Source: Glutamicibacter sp. JL.03c
GTDB lineage: Bacteria > Actinomycetota > Actinomycetes > Actinomycetales > Micrococcaceae
Reading direction: 5' to 3'
NCBI RefSeq assembly: GCF_025854375.1
Contig: NZ_CP107575.1
Coordinates: forward strand, 1,364,001 to 1,428,000
DNA: 64,000 nt
In this document: positions 7,955 through 16,718 of the stretch, piece after piece
Layout: each line of letters opens with the position of its first letter
Numbering within the stretch: the stretch's first letter is position 1
Notes under the pieces: generated by a model
The model's database searches: none
Told to the model about the DNA's origin: nothing
What the model saw: the letters and a program-made list of their open reading frames with translations, nothing else
Made by a program: the position numbers and the translations under genes

Positions 7955-9736
7955 TTAGCCCTCCCACGCTCTCCATAGCTTGGCGTATTTGCCATCGATG
8001 GCCAGGAGGTGCTCGTGGGTTCCATCTTCTATGATTTCACCCTGCTCCATCACGATGATCCGATCAGCGTTTCTCGCCTGCGATAACCGGTGCGCTATAA
8101 CCAGCGAAGTTCGCTCCTTGGTCAAAGTTGCTGCGGCCTTATCCAACTCGCGCGAATTGCTAGATCCCGACTCGGCAGTGGCTTCGTCCATGACAATAAT
8201 GCGTGGATCAAGCACAGCAATACGAACCAAGGCTAGATGCTGCTCTTGGTGGCTGGAGAGCTGGTAGGCATTAGAACCCAGTGCGCAGTCCAATCCTTGA
8301 GGTAATTCATTAATCCACTCGGCATGACACGAAGCAATTGCCTGTTGCAGCTGATTCTCGGAACAAGGTGCTGTCGACCCTAGCGTGAGGTTTTCTCGTA
8401 CTGTTCCGGAAAAGACGTGGGTATCCTGGGAGATCATTGCGATGTTCTGGCGAAGGCTCGTCATTTCGTAGGCAGATAACGGCTTCCCGTCAAGGGTTGC
8501 GATGCCACTTGCCGGTTCGATGACGCCAGACAAGATCCGTGCCGCGGTGGTTTTTCCAGCTCCGGTGGTACCCACCAAAGCGACGCACTGACCCTCAGCG
8601 AGGGACAAATTCAGCTCCTTGAGTACGGCCACGTCAGATTCGAAGTGGTGACCGACGCTATGCAGAACCAGCCCTGTGGTGGAAGACAGCTCATGGGGCA
8701 ACTGGGAATTTTCACTGGGCGTGCGACGCTTGGCCAAAAGAATGCCGGTGACTCGGCGCAGTGCGATGCCTGCCTCTTGAACCATGTCAAAGAGCGTGAC
8801 CACCTCTGAGATCGGGTCGAAAAGCCGATGGTAGAGCAGGGCTGCAGTGGTGACTGCTCCAACCGTCGTGGCATCGCTCTGGACAAGGAAAAATCCGGCT
8901 GTCAACAAGGCTGCCATCGTGACAAATTCTGCACGGTTGTTGCGTGCGAAATAGCGGGTGAGCATGCGGAAGACGCGGTCGGCTACGTTTCGTGAGTCGT
9001 CGCTGGCCCGTTCCAACGCTTCGATCTGCACCCGAGCCCAACCCTGAGAATGCAGCATCGCGCGTCCGTGAAACGCATTAAGGAAGGTGTTGGTGCGACG
9101 CGCCAGGATTTCACGTTCTTCACGGTAGAGCGGGGCACTGCGCGGGAGGTACCAGCGCAGGGACAACCAGTACATTGGAATGGCTATTAGCCCGGTGAGC
9201 CCCAATACCCAGTGCAGGGTGAAAAGTCCTGGAATCGAGAGCACCAATAGGGTGGTTGCCGAGAGGAAAGCCGGTAAGAGCCATGCGACAGCTTGTGAAA
9301 TCAATCGAGAATCATCTGAGACACGTGAGACTAGTTCGCCGTCACCTGCGCGCTCCAAGATACCGGATTCTAGATTCAGCGCATGTTCGACGGCGTCTTC
9401 ACGCAGGGTTGCCACCGCAGGTTCGGCGATTCTTGCGTACAGTACTCGGGCATACCAGGTGAGTGCGGCACCGCAGGCCAATGAGGCGGCGATGGCCAGC
9501 AGGCATCGGATGAGTGTGGGTTCGGGGTTATCGGTGCCCAATGCGTCGACAAGGATGCCGATGGCAAAGGGTGCCAGCATGGCTGCCGCTGATGATGCCA
9601 GAGTGACCATTGATGCCCAGATGATCAGCCATCTCTGTGGGCGGAGGGTTCGACCCAATACTCGCCAAGCGGTGGCGATACTGGCCGTGGGCAACGCCGG
9701 CGATGGTTGGTCGATGTCTTCTGGGGTAAGGCTCAT
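7955..9736 (-). CDS. ABC exporter-fold half-transporter, iron-linked, with intact Walker motifs and degenerate signature
   Basis: 593 residues: a six-helix type IV transmembrane domain (about 30-330) fused to an ATPase domain (about 350-593). Walker A is intact (K395 in GTTGAGKTT), Walker B is intact (D517, E518 in IIVMDEAT) and the H-loop His549 is present. The signature, however, reads LSSHQ (493-497) instead of LSGGQ. Its ATG overlaps the stop of the partner gene by 4 bp (ATGA), so the two are translationally coupled and surely form a heterodimer. It shares an iron-box region with a ferrisiderophore uptake operon. In mycobacteria the exporter-fold pair IrtAB imports siderophore, so either import or export is possible; direction is inference. 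Confidence 0.93.
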   Translation of the reverse strand: MSLTPEDIDQPSPALPTASIATAWRVLGRTLRPQRWLIIWASMVTLASSAAAMLAPFAIGILVDALGTDNPEPTLIRCLLAIAASLACGAALTWYARVLYARIAEPAVATLREDAVEHALNLESGILERAGDGELVSRVSDDSRLISQAVAWLLPAFLSATTLLVLSIPGLFTLHWVLGLTGLIAIPMYWLSLRWYLPRSAPLYREEREILARRTNTFLNAFHGRAMLHSQGWARVQIEALERASDDSRNVADRVFRMLTRYFARNNRAEFVTMAALLTAGFFLVQSDATTVGAVTTAALLYHRLFDPISEVVTLFDMVQEAGIALRRVTGILLAKRRTPSENSQLPHELSSTTGLVLHSVGHHFESDVAVLKELNLSLAEGQCVALVGTTGAGKTTAARILSGVIEPASGIATLDGKPLSAYEMTSLRQNIAMISQDTHVFSGTVRENLTLGSTAPCSENQLQQAIASCHAEWINELPQGLDCALGSNAYQLSSHQEQHLALVRIAVLDPRIIVMDEATAESGSSNSRELDKAAATLTKERTSLVIAHRLSQARNADRIIVMEQGEIIEDGTHEHLLAIDGKYAKLWRAWEG

Positions 9737-11478
9737 CGGCTGACCACCTTTTCATACGTTGACTTTGCACTGAGTTCCACATGGGTTGATCGGGTGATCG
9801 ACCCGTTACGGTCAAAGAAGATGACCTCATCGGCTGCGTGCAACAACGTGGGTGAGGTGCTCAAGATGAGCAAGGTCCCCGCCCCTGCACCGGTTATTTG
9901 CGCATTCTCGCGCCAACGGAGTAATCCTTGGGCGATATTTGCTTCGGTCACCGAATCCACGGCGCTGGTCGGTTCTTGCAGAACTCGGATCAGCGGGCCC
10001 CCAGCCAGTGCACGGGCCAGCGCGACGCGTTGCCGTTGCCCACCGGAGAGGTTGAAGCCCCGCCCTTGCACCCGGTGCTCTAAACCTTCAGGGAAGTTCT
10101 CCAATAGTTCGTCAACTCCACTGGCGCGCAGGAGTAGCTGCAACGCCTGCGGGTCAGGAAGTGGGGCTTCACCAAAAATATTTGCCTTGATACTGCCTTC
10201 AACCAGATGCGCTTGATGAGGTGCCAGGCGCAGCAGGCTGGGCAGGTAGGCGGGGTCGATGTGTGAAATATCGATGCCGTCGAGTAGGAGGCGTGGGTGC
10301 GTAATAGCTGCAGCTTCTGTTCTTTCCTGATGTTCGCCGCCAAGGGAGAGCATCGTGGCCAGTTGTGAACGCACAGAATCTTCGGCGCAAACCAGGACGG
10401 TAAAGCTGCCGGGCGTCACGGTGAGTGCTCCATGTGTGAATGGAGGTAAATCGATGGTCAATACGCCATCGCTGCGCTGTGCCGGGCGTTGCATTCCTGA
10501 GCGATCTGCTCCGTCGGCCAGCAAGGTGGCGACGCGTTCGGCGGCGGCCACGGACCGGGTGCGGGCCTCCACTGTGGAGACCAAGGTGCCCAGGGGAGTG
10601 GAGAGGAATTGCGCGACGCCTAATACGCCCAGCAATGCCCCGATGCTCATGGAACTGGCCGTTACCTGCCACGCACCGAGACCTGCAGCGGACAAGAGGA
10701 CTGTTCCGGAGACCATCACCTGAGCCGCGTCGATGCGCCCCGAGGCGGACGCCGAAACGATTCCGGCGTTGGCGGCGCGCTGGCTGGCCTCACGATAATG
10801 AGCGGCGGCCTGGTCGTGGCCACCAATGCCGCGCAGCACCTGGATGCCGGCCATGAGATCAGCGGCCGCGGCCCCGGATGCGGCGATGTCGGATTGGAGA
10901 TCATCGCTGGCCTTGCTTAAGCGGGGAGTGAGCCAGCGCAGTGCGGCCATGCCCAGGGGCGTGATGATCAGGACCGACAGGCCCACCCATAGATTGGCCC
11001 AGATCAGATACGCGGCGCAGACCAGCAGGCCACCAAGGGCGCTAAAACCTAGTGATGCCTGACGGATGACCGAGGCGCTGACATCGGTGTCTACCGAGGT
11101 GATGGTGGCGATTTCCCCGGGCATGCGGGCACTGCGTGGCCGATAATCCGGGGCCATGACATGTTCGGCAATTCGCGTGCGCAGTTGGTGCACCTGCCGG
11201 TTCATTCCCGAGTTTCCTAGGCGGGCGCCATAGCGATAGCCGAAGGAAAGCATGGCGAAACATAGTCCCAAGGCGATGAGCCAGAGGACCAAGCCAGTTA
11301 GGTTGCCACCGGCAATTGCGTGATCGATGGTTGCGCCGATGAGTGCTGGGACAAGTGCTTCACCAGCGGTCCAACATGAGAGCAGGGCGACGGCGGCAAT
11401 GATTCGGCCGCGTTCAGCGCGCAACATGGCACGTAGCAGTAGAGGCCCGGAAGGGCGAGATGACGACATGGAATTCAT
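9733..11478 (-). CDS. ABC exporter-fold half-transporter, iron-linked, with intact signature and degenerate Walker motifs
   Basis: 581 residues, transmembrane domain about 15-310 and ATPase domain about 335-581. The signature is canonical (LSGGQ at 477-481). Walker A is lost, the loop reading LVCAEDSVRSQ (about 362-372) with no P-loop Lys. The Walker B Asp is replaced by Gln (Q501 in RVLQEPTS) and the H-loop His is missing (ILSTSPTL). It should bind but not hydrolyse ATP at its own site, and completes the active site of its partner. No Shine-Dalgarno precedes the ATG, and a TATAAC element lies just upstream, so a leaderless transcript is likely; a second ATG follows at codon 4. The iron box at 11509-11527 lies about 30 bp upstream. 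Confidence 0.93.
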   Translation of the reverse strand: MNSMSSSRPSGPLLLRAMLRAERGRIIAAVALLSCWTAGEALVPALIGATIDHAIAGGNLTGLVLWLIALGLCFAMLSFGYRYGARLGNSGMNRQVHQLRTRIAEHVMAPDYRPRSARMPGEIATITSVDTDVSASVIRQASLGFSALGGLLVCAAYLIWANLWVGLSVLIITPLGMAALRWLTPRLSKASDDLQSDIAASGAAAADLMAGIQVLRGIGGHDQAAAHYREASQRAANAGIVSASASGRIDAAQVMVSGTVLLSAAGLGAWQVTASSMSIGALLGVLGVAQFLSTPLGTLVSTVEARTRSVAAAERVATLLADGADRSGMQRPAQRSDGVLTIDLPPFTHGALTVTPGSFTVLVCAEDSVRSQLATMLSLGGEHQERTEAAAITHPRLLLDGIDISHIDPAYLPSLLRLAPHQAHLVEGSIKANIFGEAPLPDPQALQLLLRASGVDELLENFPEGLEHRVQGRGFNLSGGQRQRVALARALAGGPLIRVLQEPTSAVDSVTEANIAQGLLRWRENAQITGAGAGTLLILSTSPTLLHAADEVIFFDRNGSITRSTHVELSAKSTYEKVVSR

Positions 11479-11508
11479 AATATGTTATAAATATGTTTCG
11501 TAACTAAT

Positions 11509-11527
11509 GTAGGTTAGCCTACGGTAA
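11509..11527. promoter_or_regulatory. Iron box (DtxR/IdeR/DmdR-type operator)
   Basis: By eye 15 of 19 positions match the consensus TTAGGTTAGCCTAACCTAA; the core AGGTTAGCCTA is exact and the right-hand arm is weaker. It lies between the divergent exporter (start 11478) and uptake operon (start 11596), so one Fe(II)-dependent repressor dimer pair could shut both down. No DtxR homologue is in the window. Confidence 0.85.
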
Positions 11528-11595
11528 TTTAGTTGAGGTGCGTGGCCTGGCAGGCCTAGTCATCAACACACCCCCCAACCCTAAGGATCACTCGC

Positions 11596-12585
11596 ATGCC
11601 TCGAACCTTCACTCGCGCCCTGTTGGCGCCAGCAGCGCTGCTGGCACTTGCTTCACTTTCTCTCACAGGCTGTGGGCAATCTTCAGGCCAAGCTGCTGAG
11701 AACACATCAGTGCCAGCGGATCAGTCGCCATTAGAAACCGTTGACCCGCAAGGGCATGAGGTGAGCGTGGACCAGCAGCCCGCCGCTGCCCTAGGCTTCT
11801 ACACCACGGACGTTGACATTTTGGCGACTCTGGGCATTCCATTGGCCGCCGAGCAGCCGATTCGAGGCGATTCAGGGTTCACGACATTCCCTGATTACTT
11901 CCCCCAGGAAGCGCTCGCCGAGGTCACACCCTTTGCCAATTATCCAGAGTTCAACTACGAGCGGGTCCTGGGCGCAGCTCCTGATTTCATCCTCAACGGC
12001 CTGGGCTACGATGCCGAAGTCCACGAGAAGCTCGCAGCGATCGCCCCGACTTACACGACCAACGCCTTTGATGGAGAATCCTGGCAATCACATTTTGAAC
12101 AGACAGCCAAGGATTTGGGCCGTCAAGAACAGTACGACCAGTGGGTGAAGGGATATCAGGACCACGGCCAGCAAGCTAAGAAAGCCATCGATGAAGCGGG
12201 CAATGGGGATCTAACGGTGGCCACCCTGGGCTACTGGGACGGGAAGGTCAACGTTGACTGCTACTCGTACCTCGAATGCGGTGTCTTTGACACCATCGGA
12301 CTGAAAACCGAAGAACTAAGCAAGCAAAAAGGATTGAGCCTGTCCTTGGAAGAGCTCGACCAACTCAAGAACGTTGACGCCGTGTGGATGTCCAAGGGTG
12401 TTGGCGATGATGCACAGGCAGAACTGGATAAATCCATCGCTGCTATGGAGAAGTCACCGTACTGGAAGAGCCTTCCGTTTGTGAAAAATAACCGGATCTA
12501 CACATACAACATGGAAATGACCTACGGCTCGCCCTCTGGCGCGGTGGCGTTCATGGAGCAGGTCCGCAGTGATCTAGCCAAGTAG
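11596..12585 (+). CDS. Ferrisiderophore-binding lipoprotein (ABC importer)
   Basis: 329 residues. A signal peptide ends in the lipobox LTGC with the lipidated Cys at 26, followed by a Ser/Gln/Ala-rich linker and a FecB/FhuD-type class III binding fold: ETVDPQGHEVSVDQQP at the start, the lobe containing GFTTFPDYFP, the NYERVLGAAPDFIL segment, and the long connecting helix. AAGGA lies 9 bp before the ATG. It is anchored on the outer face of the membrane and hands the ferrisiderophore to the two permeases encoded downstream. A 155-bp gap with a hairpin follows it, so it may be made in excess over the other subunits. The exact siderophore is not predictable. Confidence 0.93.
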   Translation: MPRTFTRALLAPAALLALASLSLTGCGQSSGQAAENTSVPADQSPLETVDPQGHEVSVDQQPAAALGFYTTDVDILATLGIPLAAEQPIRGDSGFTTFPDYFPQEALAEVTPFANYPEFNYERVLGAAPDFILNGLGYDAEVHEKLAAIAPTYTTNAFDGESWQSHFEQTAKDLGRQEQYDQWVKGYQDHGQQAKKAIDEAGNGDLTVATLGYWDGKVNVDCYSYLECGVFDTIGLKTEELSKQKGLSLSLEELDQLKNVDAVWMSKGVGDDAQAELDKSIAAMEKSPYWKSLPFVKNNRIYTYNMEMTYGSPSGAVAFMEQVRSDLAK

Positions 12586-12604
12586 TCACACGGTGTTTCG
12601 CGTT

Positions 12605-12643
12605 GGCCGGGCAGGGCTTTGACTGTCATTTCCTGCACCGGCC
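12605..12643 (+). other. Intercistronic hairpin inside the siderophore operon
   Basis: 11-bp stem (12605-12615 with 12632-12643, one bulged A) and a 16-nt loop, without a T-run, 20 bp after the binding-protein stop. Such hairpins often protect an upstream mRNA end or cause partial termination, which would give more binding protein than permease. Confidence 0.5.
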
Positions 12644-12740
12644 GGCGGCGCGGCACGGTAAACCTTCCAGCCCACATCAGACACTGAAGCATCGACGGAC
12701 TCCTAGGCTCACCGGTGCATCGCAGAAAAAGGAGCAGTCA

Positions 12741-13616
12741 ATGGAAATCTTTGAAGCTACCGTTCAATCCACGCATCTTCTCTCGCCCACCCTGAAACGC
12801 CTGCGCTTCAGCATCCAAGGATTTACAAGTACCGGCATTGGCGATGAGTACGTCAGGCTCTTCTTCCCGCACACCGAAGATCGCAACCTGTTGAGCCTGC
12901 CGGTGGCAGATGGCGATACCTGGCGCACCGTCGAGGGGCAGCCCGATGCTCCAATGCGCACCTATACCATTCGTGATGCCGGCGAAGGTTGGATTGAAAT
13001 TGACTTTGTGGTTCATGAGGGCGGCATTGCTGCCGCCTGGGCACTTGATGCTCGTGTGGGGGACCGGATTGGGTTGAATTCTCCCACCGGTCTCTATGAC
13101 TGCCCGGCAGATGCGACATCCCAGGTATTGATCTGCGACCTGACCGGCTTGCCGGCAGCCGTGCGCATTGCTGAACTCGGTGATGCCCGCATGCGTACCG
13201 AGCTTGTGGTGGAAATTCCCGACGAATCATCCCGCCTGGATCTCAGCTTCCTGCCTCAGCTTGCGGTCCAGTGGATCGTGGCCGGCAATGGGGTCGGGCC
13301 CAGCGTTCTTCCGCAGGTCGCACGCAAGGTAGTGGAACGGCTGGGCGAAGACCAGCCACGGCCCTACGTATGGGTGGCCGGCCAATCCGCGGCATTGCGC
13401 GAAATTCGCAAGATGCTGCATCGCGAATTGCGTTGGCCCAACACCCAGTACAAGGTGATTGGCTACTGGGTGGAAGAGGCTGAAAAATGGCGCGAACGAT
13501 GGGAGTCCCTGGATGCTTCAACCAAATCGTCCCTGGATGCGCTGTGGGAGAGCTTTGACGACCAGGACGAGGCGCTCATTGCTTACGAATCTGAACTTGC
13601 ACGTCTCGGGCTGTGA
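12741..13616 (+). CDS. Siderophore-interacting protein (FAD/NAD(P)H ferrisiderophore reductase)
   Basis: 291 residues from the ATG at 12741, which has AAGGAG 6 bp upstream; the frame is open further left but untranslated by this criterion. Residues about 1-125 form the FAD-binding barrel with the RTYTIRD flavin motif and FVVHEGGIAAAWAL. Residues about 130-240 form the NAD(P)H domain, with the conserved WVAGQSAALREIRK near the C-terminus, then the SIP-specific ending YKVIGYWVEEAEKW. It reduces Fe(III)-siderophore in the cytoplasm to release Fe(II). The next gene starts by a 4-bp GTGA overlap, so it is part of the uptake operon. Confidence 0.94.
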   Translation: MEIFEATVQSTHLLSPTLKRLRFSIQGFTSTGIGDEYVRLFFPHTEDRNLLSLPVADGDTWRTVEGQPDAPMRTYTIRDAGEGWIEIDFVVHEGGIAAAWALDARVGDRIGLNSPTGLYDCPADATSQVLICDLTGLPAAVRIAELGDARMRTELVVEIPDESSRLDLSFLPQLAVQWIVAGNGVGPSVLPQVARKVVERLGEDQPRPYVWVAGQSAALREIRKMLHRELRWPNTQYKVIGYWVEEAEKWRERWESLDASTKSSLDALWESFDDQDEALIAYESELARLGL

Positions 13617-14743
13617 GCGTGGTGAGCATCGCGCAACGTAGCCACATCAGAGATTCACCACTACGTGCCCCTGGCCCGCAGGTCCAGGCCAGTGCCACGC
13701 AGGGCGCTGGGGAACTCGCGGCCGGAGGCAAGCTGGTGGATTCCACCGGGGCAAAACTTGCGTGGCTTGTGGGCCTGCTGGCGCTTCTGGCCTTCACCAT
13801 AGTGTGTTCATTGGCTATTGGGAGCCGGCAAATAGACCCTTCGGTGGCGTGGCGCAGCATCGTCGAACCATCGTTTAATTCCGAAGAAGCTCAGGTCGTT
13901 CGGCAGCTGAGAATCCCTCGCACGGTCCTGGGCGTTCTGGCGGGAATCGCTTTAGGCGTCGCAGGTGCGCTGATTCAGGCATTGACTCGCAATCCGCTAG
14001 CTGATCCCGGGATTCTCGGGGTGAACGCCGGAGCGCAATTTGCGTTGGTCACGGCCAGCTTCCTCCTGGGTTCTCTGTCAGTCATCGCCTCGATCTGGTG
14101 GGCTTTGGCCGGCGCCTTGGCCGCCACCCTCGCAGTGTATGGCTTGTCGCTGTCGCGGCGTGGGCGTAATGCAGATCCTGCCACCTTGGTGCTGGCTGGT
14201 GTCGCCTTCGGTGCGGTGCTTTCCGGAATCACTACGGCCTTGGTCCTACTTAGGCCGCAGATCTTTGACATGATGCGGGTCTATGCGGCCGGAAACCTCA
14301 ATGGACATGAGCTGTCCACCGTCATGGTGATCGCTCCTTTTGTCACGGTGGGATTGCTCATTTCACTGTTCTGCGCACGGTCGCTGAACGCGATCGCCCT
14401 GGGTGATGCTCCTGCAAAGGCTTTGGGCGTTCGAATCGCACCGGTGCGTATTGCGGTGATTACCGCGGTGACACTATTGTGCGGAGCGGCTACTGCGTTG
14501 GCCGGTCCGATAGGGTTTGTCGGATTGATGATTCCGCATGTGGTGCGCTGGCTCTTTGGAGTCCACCAGGGTTGGATCCTGATTTTCTCCACGGTGCTCG
14601 CACCGGTCCTGCTACTCGGTTCGGACATTCTGGGCAGGATTATCCTTCCCCAGACCGAGGTGTCTGCAGGGATCATCACCGCTTTCGTCGGGGCCCCTGT
14701 GCTGCTGATTTTGGCCCGCCGAAAGAAAGCGAGCGCGCTGTGA
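13613..14743 (+). CDS. FecCD-family permease of the ferrisiderophore importer (first)
   Basis: 376 residues with GTG start overlapping the preceding stop by 4 bp. A hydrophilic N-terminal extension of about 50 residues precedes the usual set of about ten helices. Family hallmarks are visible: LTRNPLADPGILGVNAGA, GPIGFVGLMIPHVVR (the loop contacting the ATPase) and the closing EVSAGIITAFVGAPVLLIL followed by a basic tail RRKK. It forms a heterodimer with the permease encoded next. The long N-terminal extension is unusual, and an internal start near residue 48 cannot be excluded. Confidence 0.94.
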   Translation: MSVVSIAQRSHIRDSPLRAPGPQVQASATQGAGELAAGGKLVDSTGAKLAWLVGLLALLAFTIVCSLAIGSRQIDPSVAWRSIVEPSFNSEEAQVVRQLRIPRTVLGVLAGIALGVAGALIQALTRNPLADPGILGVNAGAQFALVTASFLLGSLSVIASIWWALAGALAATLAVYGLSLSRRGRNADPATLVLAGVAFGAVLSGITTALVLLRPQIFDMMRVYAAGNLNGHELSTVMVIAPFVTVGLLISLFCARSLNAIALGDAPAKALGVRIAPVRIAVITAVTLLCGAATALAGPIGFVGLMIPHVVRWLFGVHQGWILIFSTVLAPVLLLGSDILGRIILPQTEVSAGIITAFVGAPVLLILARRKKASAL

Positions 14744-15840
14744 GCATCAACGGCGTGATGGATCCGCCTCATCCTGCGGAACCTGAGGTCGCCCAGCCAA
14801 TAGTTGTTCCTACCGGCCGTCGGGAAATGAAATTGCAGCTGGGCCGGTGGACCTGGCGTGTTGACCGTGCCTCGGCGATGGTCGCCGCCCTGTTGGCAGT
14901 GGCGGCGCTATTGACCGGGTTCATCTCGTTGGCTTTGGGCGACATCCGTGTTCCCTTTGACCAGCTTCTGCCGGCCCTGTTGGGAAACTCGGAGCGTCGT
15001 TATGACGTAGTTGTGCGTGATTGGCGATTAACCCGGGTGCTATTGGCCTTGGTCTTCGGATTCGCCCTCGGAATTTCTGGGGCGTTGTTCCAGTCTCTGA
15101 CGCGCAACCCATTAGGTAGCCCCGATGTGATCGGATTCAGTTCCGGCGCCTATACCGTAGCGTTGGCCCTCATGTTATTTACCACCGCCAGCGCAGAGCA
15201 GATTGCCATGGGATCCATTCTTGGCGGATTGCTTGCTGCCGCCATGGTGTTCATCATTGCAAACCGAGAAGGGACCAGTGGTTTTCGGCTCATAGTGGTG
15301 GGTATCGGTGTGGGGGCGATGCTAGCCTCGGCCAACACCTTCATGCTTTTGGCCGCCCAACGCCAGGTGGCGATGTCGGCCGCCGTCTGGGGCTCCGGAT
15401 CATTGAACTCGGTCAGCAATACGGTTCTGGGCCCGTCCATGGTGGGCATCGCACTGTTTTCTGCGATGGCGATCCTGCTGCAACGACAGGCACGGATATT
15501 GGAATGCGGCGATGCCTTGGCTACGTCGCTGGGGGTCAACACAAGCCTCTTGCGCGTGGCGATGGTCATCGCTGGCGTCGGCCTGGTAGCAGTGACCACG
15601 GCCGCTGCAGGTCCCATCGCTTTTGTCGCCCTCGTGGCCCCGCAGATTTCCGCCCGGCTGACCCGCAGGGCCGAATTGGACCTGGTCCCGGCTGGTTGCC
15701 TGGGTGCTTTGCTCCTGGTGCTAGCCGACACCGTGGCTCGCGTGGCATTCATGCCTGTTCAATTGCCGGTCGGCATCGTGACAGTTTGCCTCGGCGGGAT
15801 GTACTTGATTTGGTTGTTGATAAGGGAGAGCCGTTCGTGA
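14740..15840 (+). CDS. FecCD-family permease of the ferrisiderophore importer (second)
   Basis: 366 residues, GTG start with a 4-bp GTGA overlap with the first permease. The cytoplasmic N-terminus (about 45 residues) ends in GRWTWRVDRAS, followed by about ten helices. Hallmarks: LTRNPLGSPDVIGFSSGA, AAAGPIAFVALVAPQISARL (ATPase-coupling loop) and QLPVGIVTVCLGGMYLIWLL at the end. The partner permease and this one are distinct in sequence, as in FepD/FepG-type heterodimers. Confidence 0.94.
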   Translation: MSINGVMDPPHPAEPEVAQPIVVPTGRREMKLQLGRWTWRVDRASAMVAALLAVAALLTGFISLALGDIRVPFDQLLPALLGNSERRYDVVVRDWRLTRVLLALVFGFALGISGALFQSLTRNPLGSPDVIGFSSGAYTVALALMLFTTASAEQIAMGSILGGLLAAAMVFIIANREGTSGFRLIVVGIGVGAMLASANTFMLLAAQRQVAMSAAVWGSGSLNSVSNTVLGPSMVGIALFSAMAILLQRQARILECGDALATSLGVNTSLLRVAMVIAGVGLVAVTTAAAGPIAFVALVAPQISARLTRRAELDLVPAGCLGALLLVLADTVARVAFMPVQLPVGIVTVCLGGMYLIWLLIRESRS

Positions 15841-16718
15841 AGAAACTGGATACGGAACAAAGGCCGTACGAGCAAGGCGCAGTCTCCGGCGCCCCGGATG
15901 CCACTGAGTACCGCGATTCGGAGACATCACGGCGGCTTCAGGTACAAGGTGTGCGCTTGGGATACGACCGAAAACCCGTGATAGATTCACTGGACCTGTC
16001 CTTTGAGCCGGGCAAGTTCACGGCGATTATCGGTCCCAACGGCTGCGGAAAATCTACGTTGCTCAGCGCCATGGCCCGTCTCCTGAAACCATCCGCGGGC
16101 CAAATCCTGCTAGGAGGCGTGGCCCTTGACGCCTTCAAGCCCAAAGCCTACGCACGCGAAGTATCATTACTGAGCCAACAGGCGGTGGCACCGTCTGGAA
16201 TCACAGTCGCTCAATTGGTTTCGCGCGGGCGTTTTCCGCACCAGGGTCTACTCGCGCAACACAGTAGCGGCGATGAAGCCGCAGTGCATCAGGCCCTGAT
16301 GTCGACGGGGATACTTGAACTGGCCACGCGCAGACTCTCCGAACTGTCCGGAGGCCAGCGTCAGCGAGTGTGGGTAGCCACCACCCTGGCGCAGCAGGCC
16401 CCGATCATGCTCCTAGATGAACCGACGACGTATTTGGACGTTGCGCACCAAGTAGATTTACTTGATCTCTTCGCCTCGCAGCGTGATGCCGGAAAAACGG
16501 TCATTGCCGTGCTGCACGACATTAATCAGGCAATGCGCTACGCCGATAGGGTGGTGCTCATGCATGAGGGCAAGGTACTGGCCAGTGGTGCTCCGGATGA
16601 AGTTATCACCGGTGGGAGCCTTGAGGCAGCATTTGGTGTTCGCTGCGAGATTCATCCGGACCCCGTCACCGGTGGCCCGATGATGGTAACTGTTCCAGCC
16701 TCACGTCGAATTTTTTAA
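15837..16718 (+). CDS. ATPase of the ferrisiderophore importer
   Basis: 293 residues, GTG start at 15837 with GGGAG 7 bp upstream and a 4-bp overlap with the second permease. All ABC motifs are intact: Walker A GPNGCGKST, Q-loop in LLSQQAVAPSG, signature LSGGQRQRVWVA, Walker B IMLLDEPTTYLD, H-loop VLHDINQAMRYADR. This matches FepC/FecE-type iron-chelate ATPases. A 30-residue N-terminal extension precedes the domain. Last gene of the operon; I see no clear terminator directly after it. Confidence 0.96.
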   Translation: MKKLDTEQRPYEQGAVSGAPDATEYRDSETSRRLQVQGVRLGYDRKPVIDSLDLSFEPGKFTAIIGPNGCGKSTLLSAMARLLKPSAGQILLGGVALDAFKPKAYAREVSLLSQQAVAPSGITVAQLVSRGRFPHQGLLAQHSSGDEAAVHQALMSTGILELATRRLSELSGGQRQRVWVATTLAQQAPIMLLDEPTTYLDVAHQVDLLDLFASQRDAGKTVIAVLHDINQAMRYADRVVLMHEGKVLASGAPDEVITGGSLEAAFGVRCEIHPDPVTGGPMMVTVPASRRIF

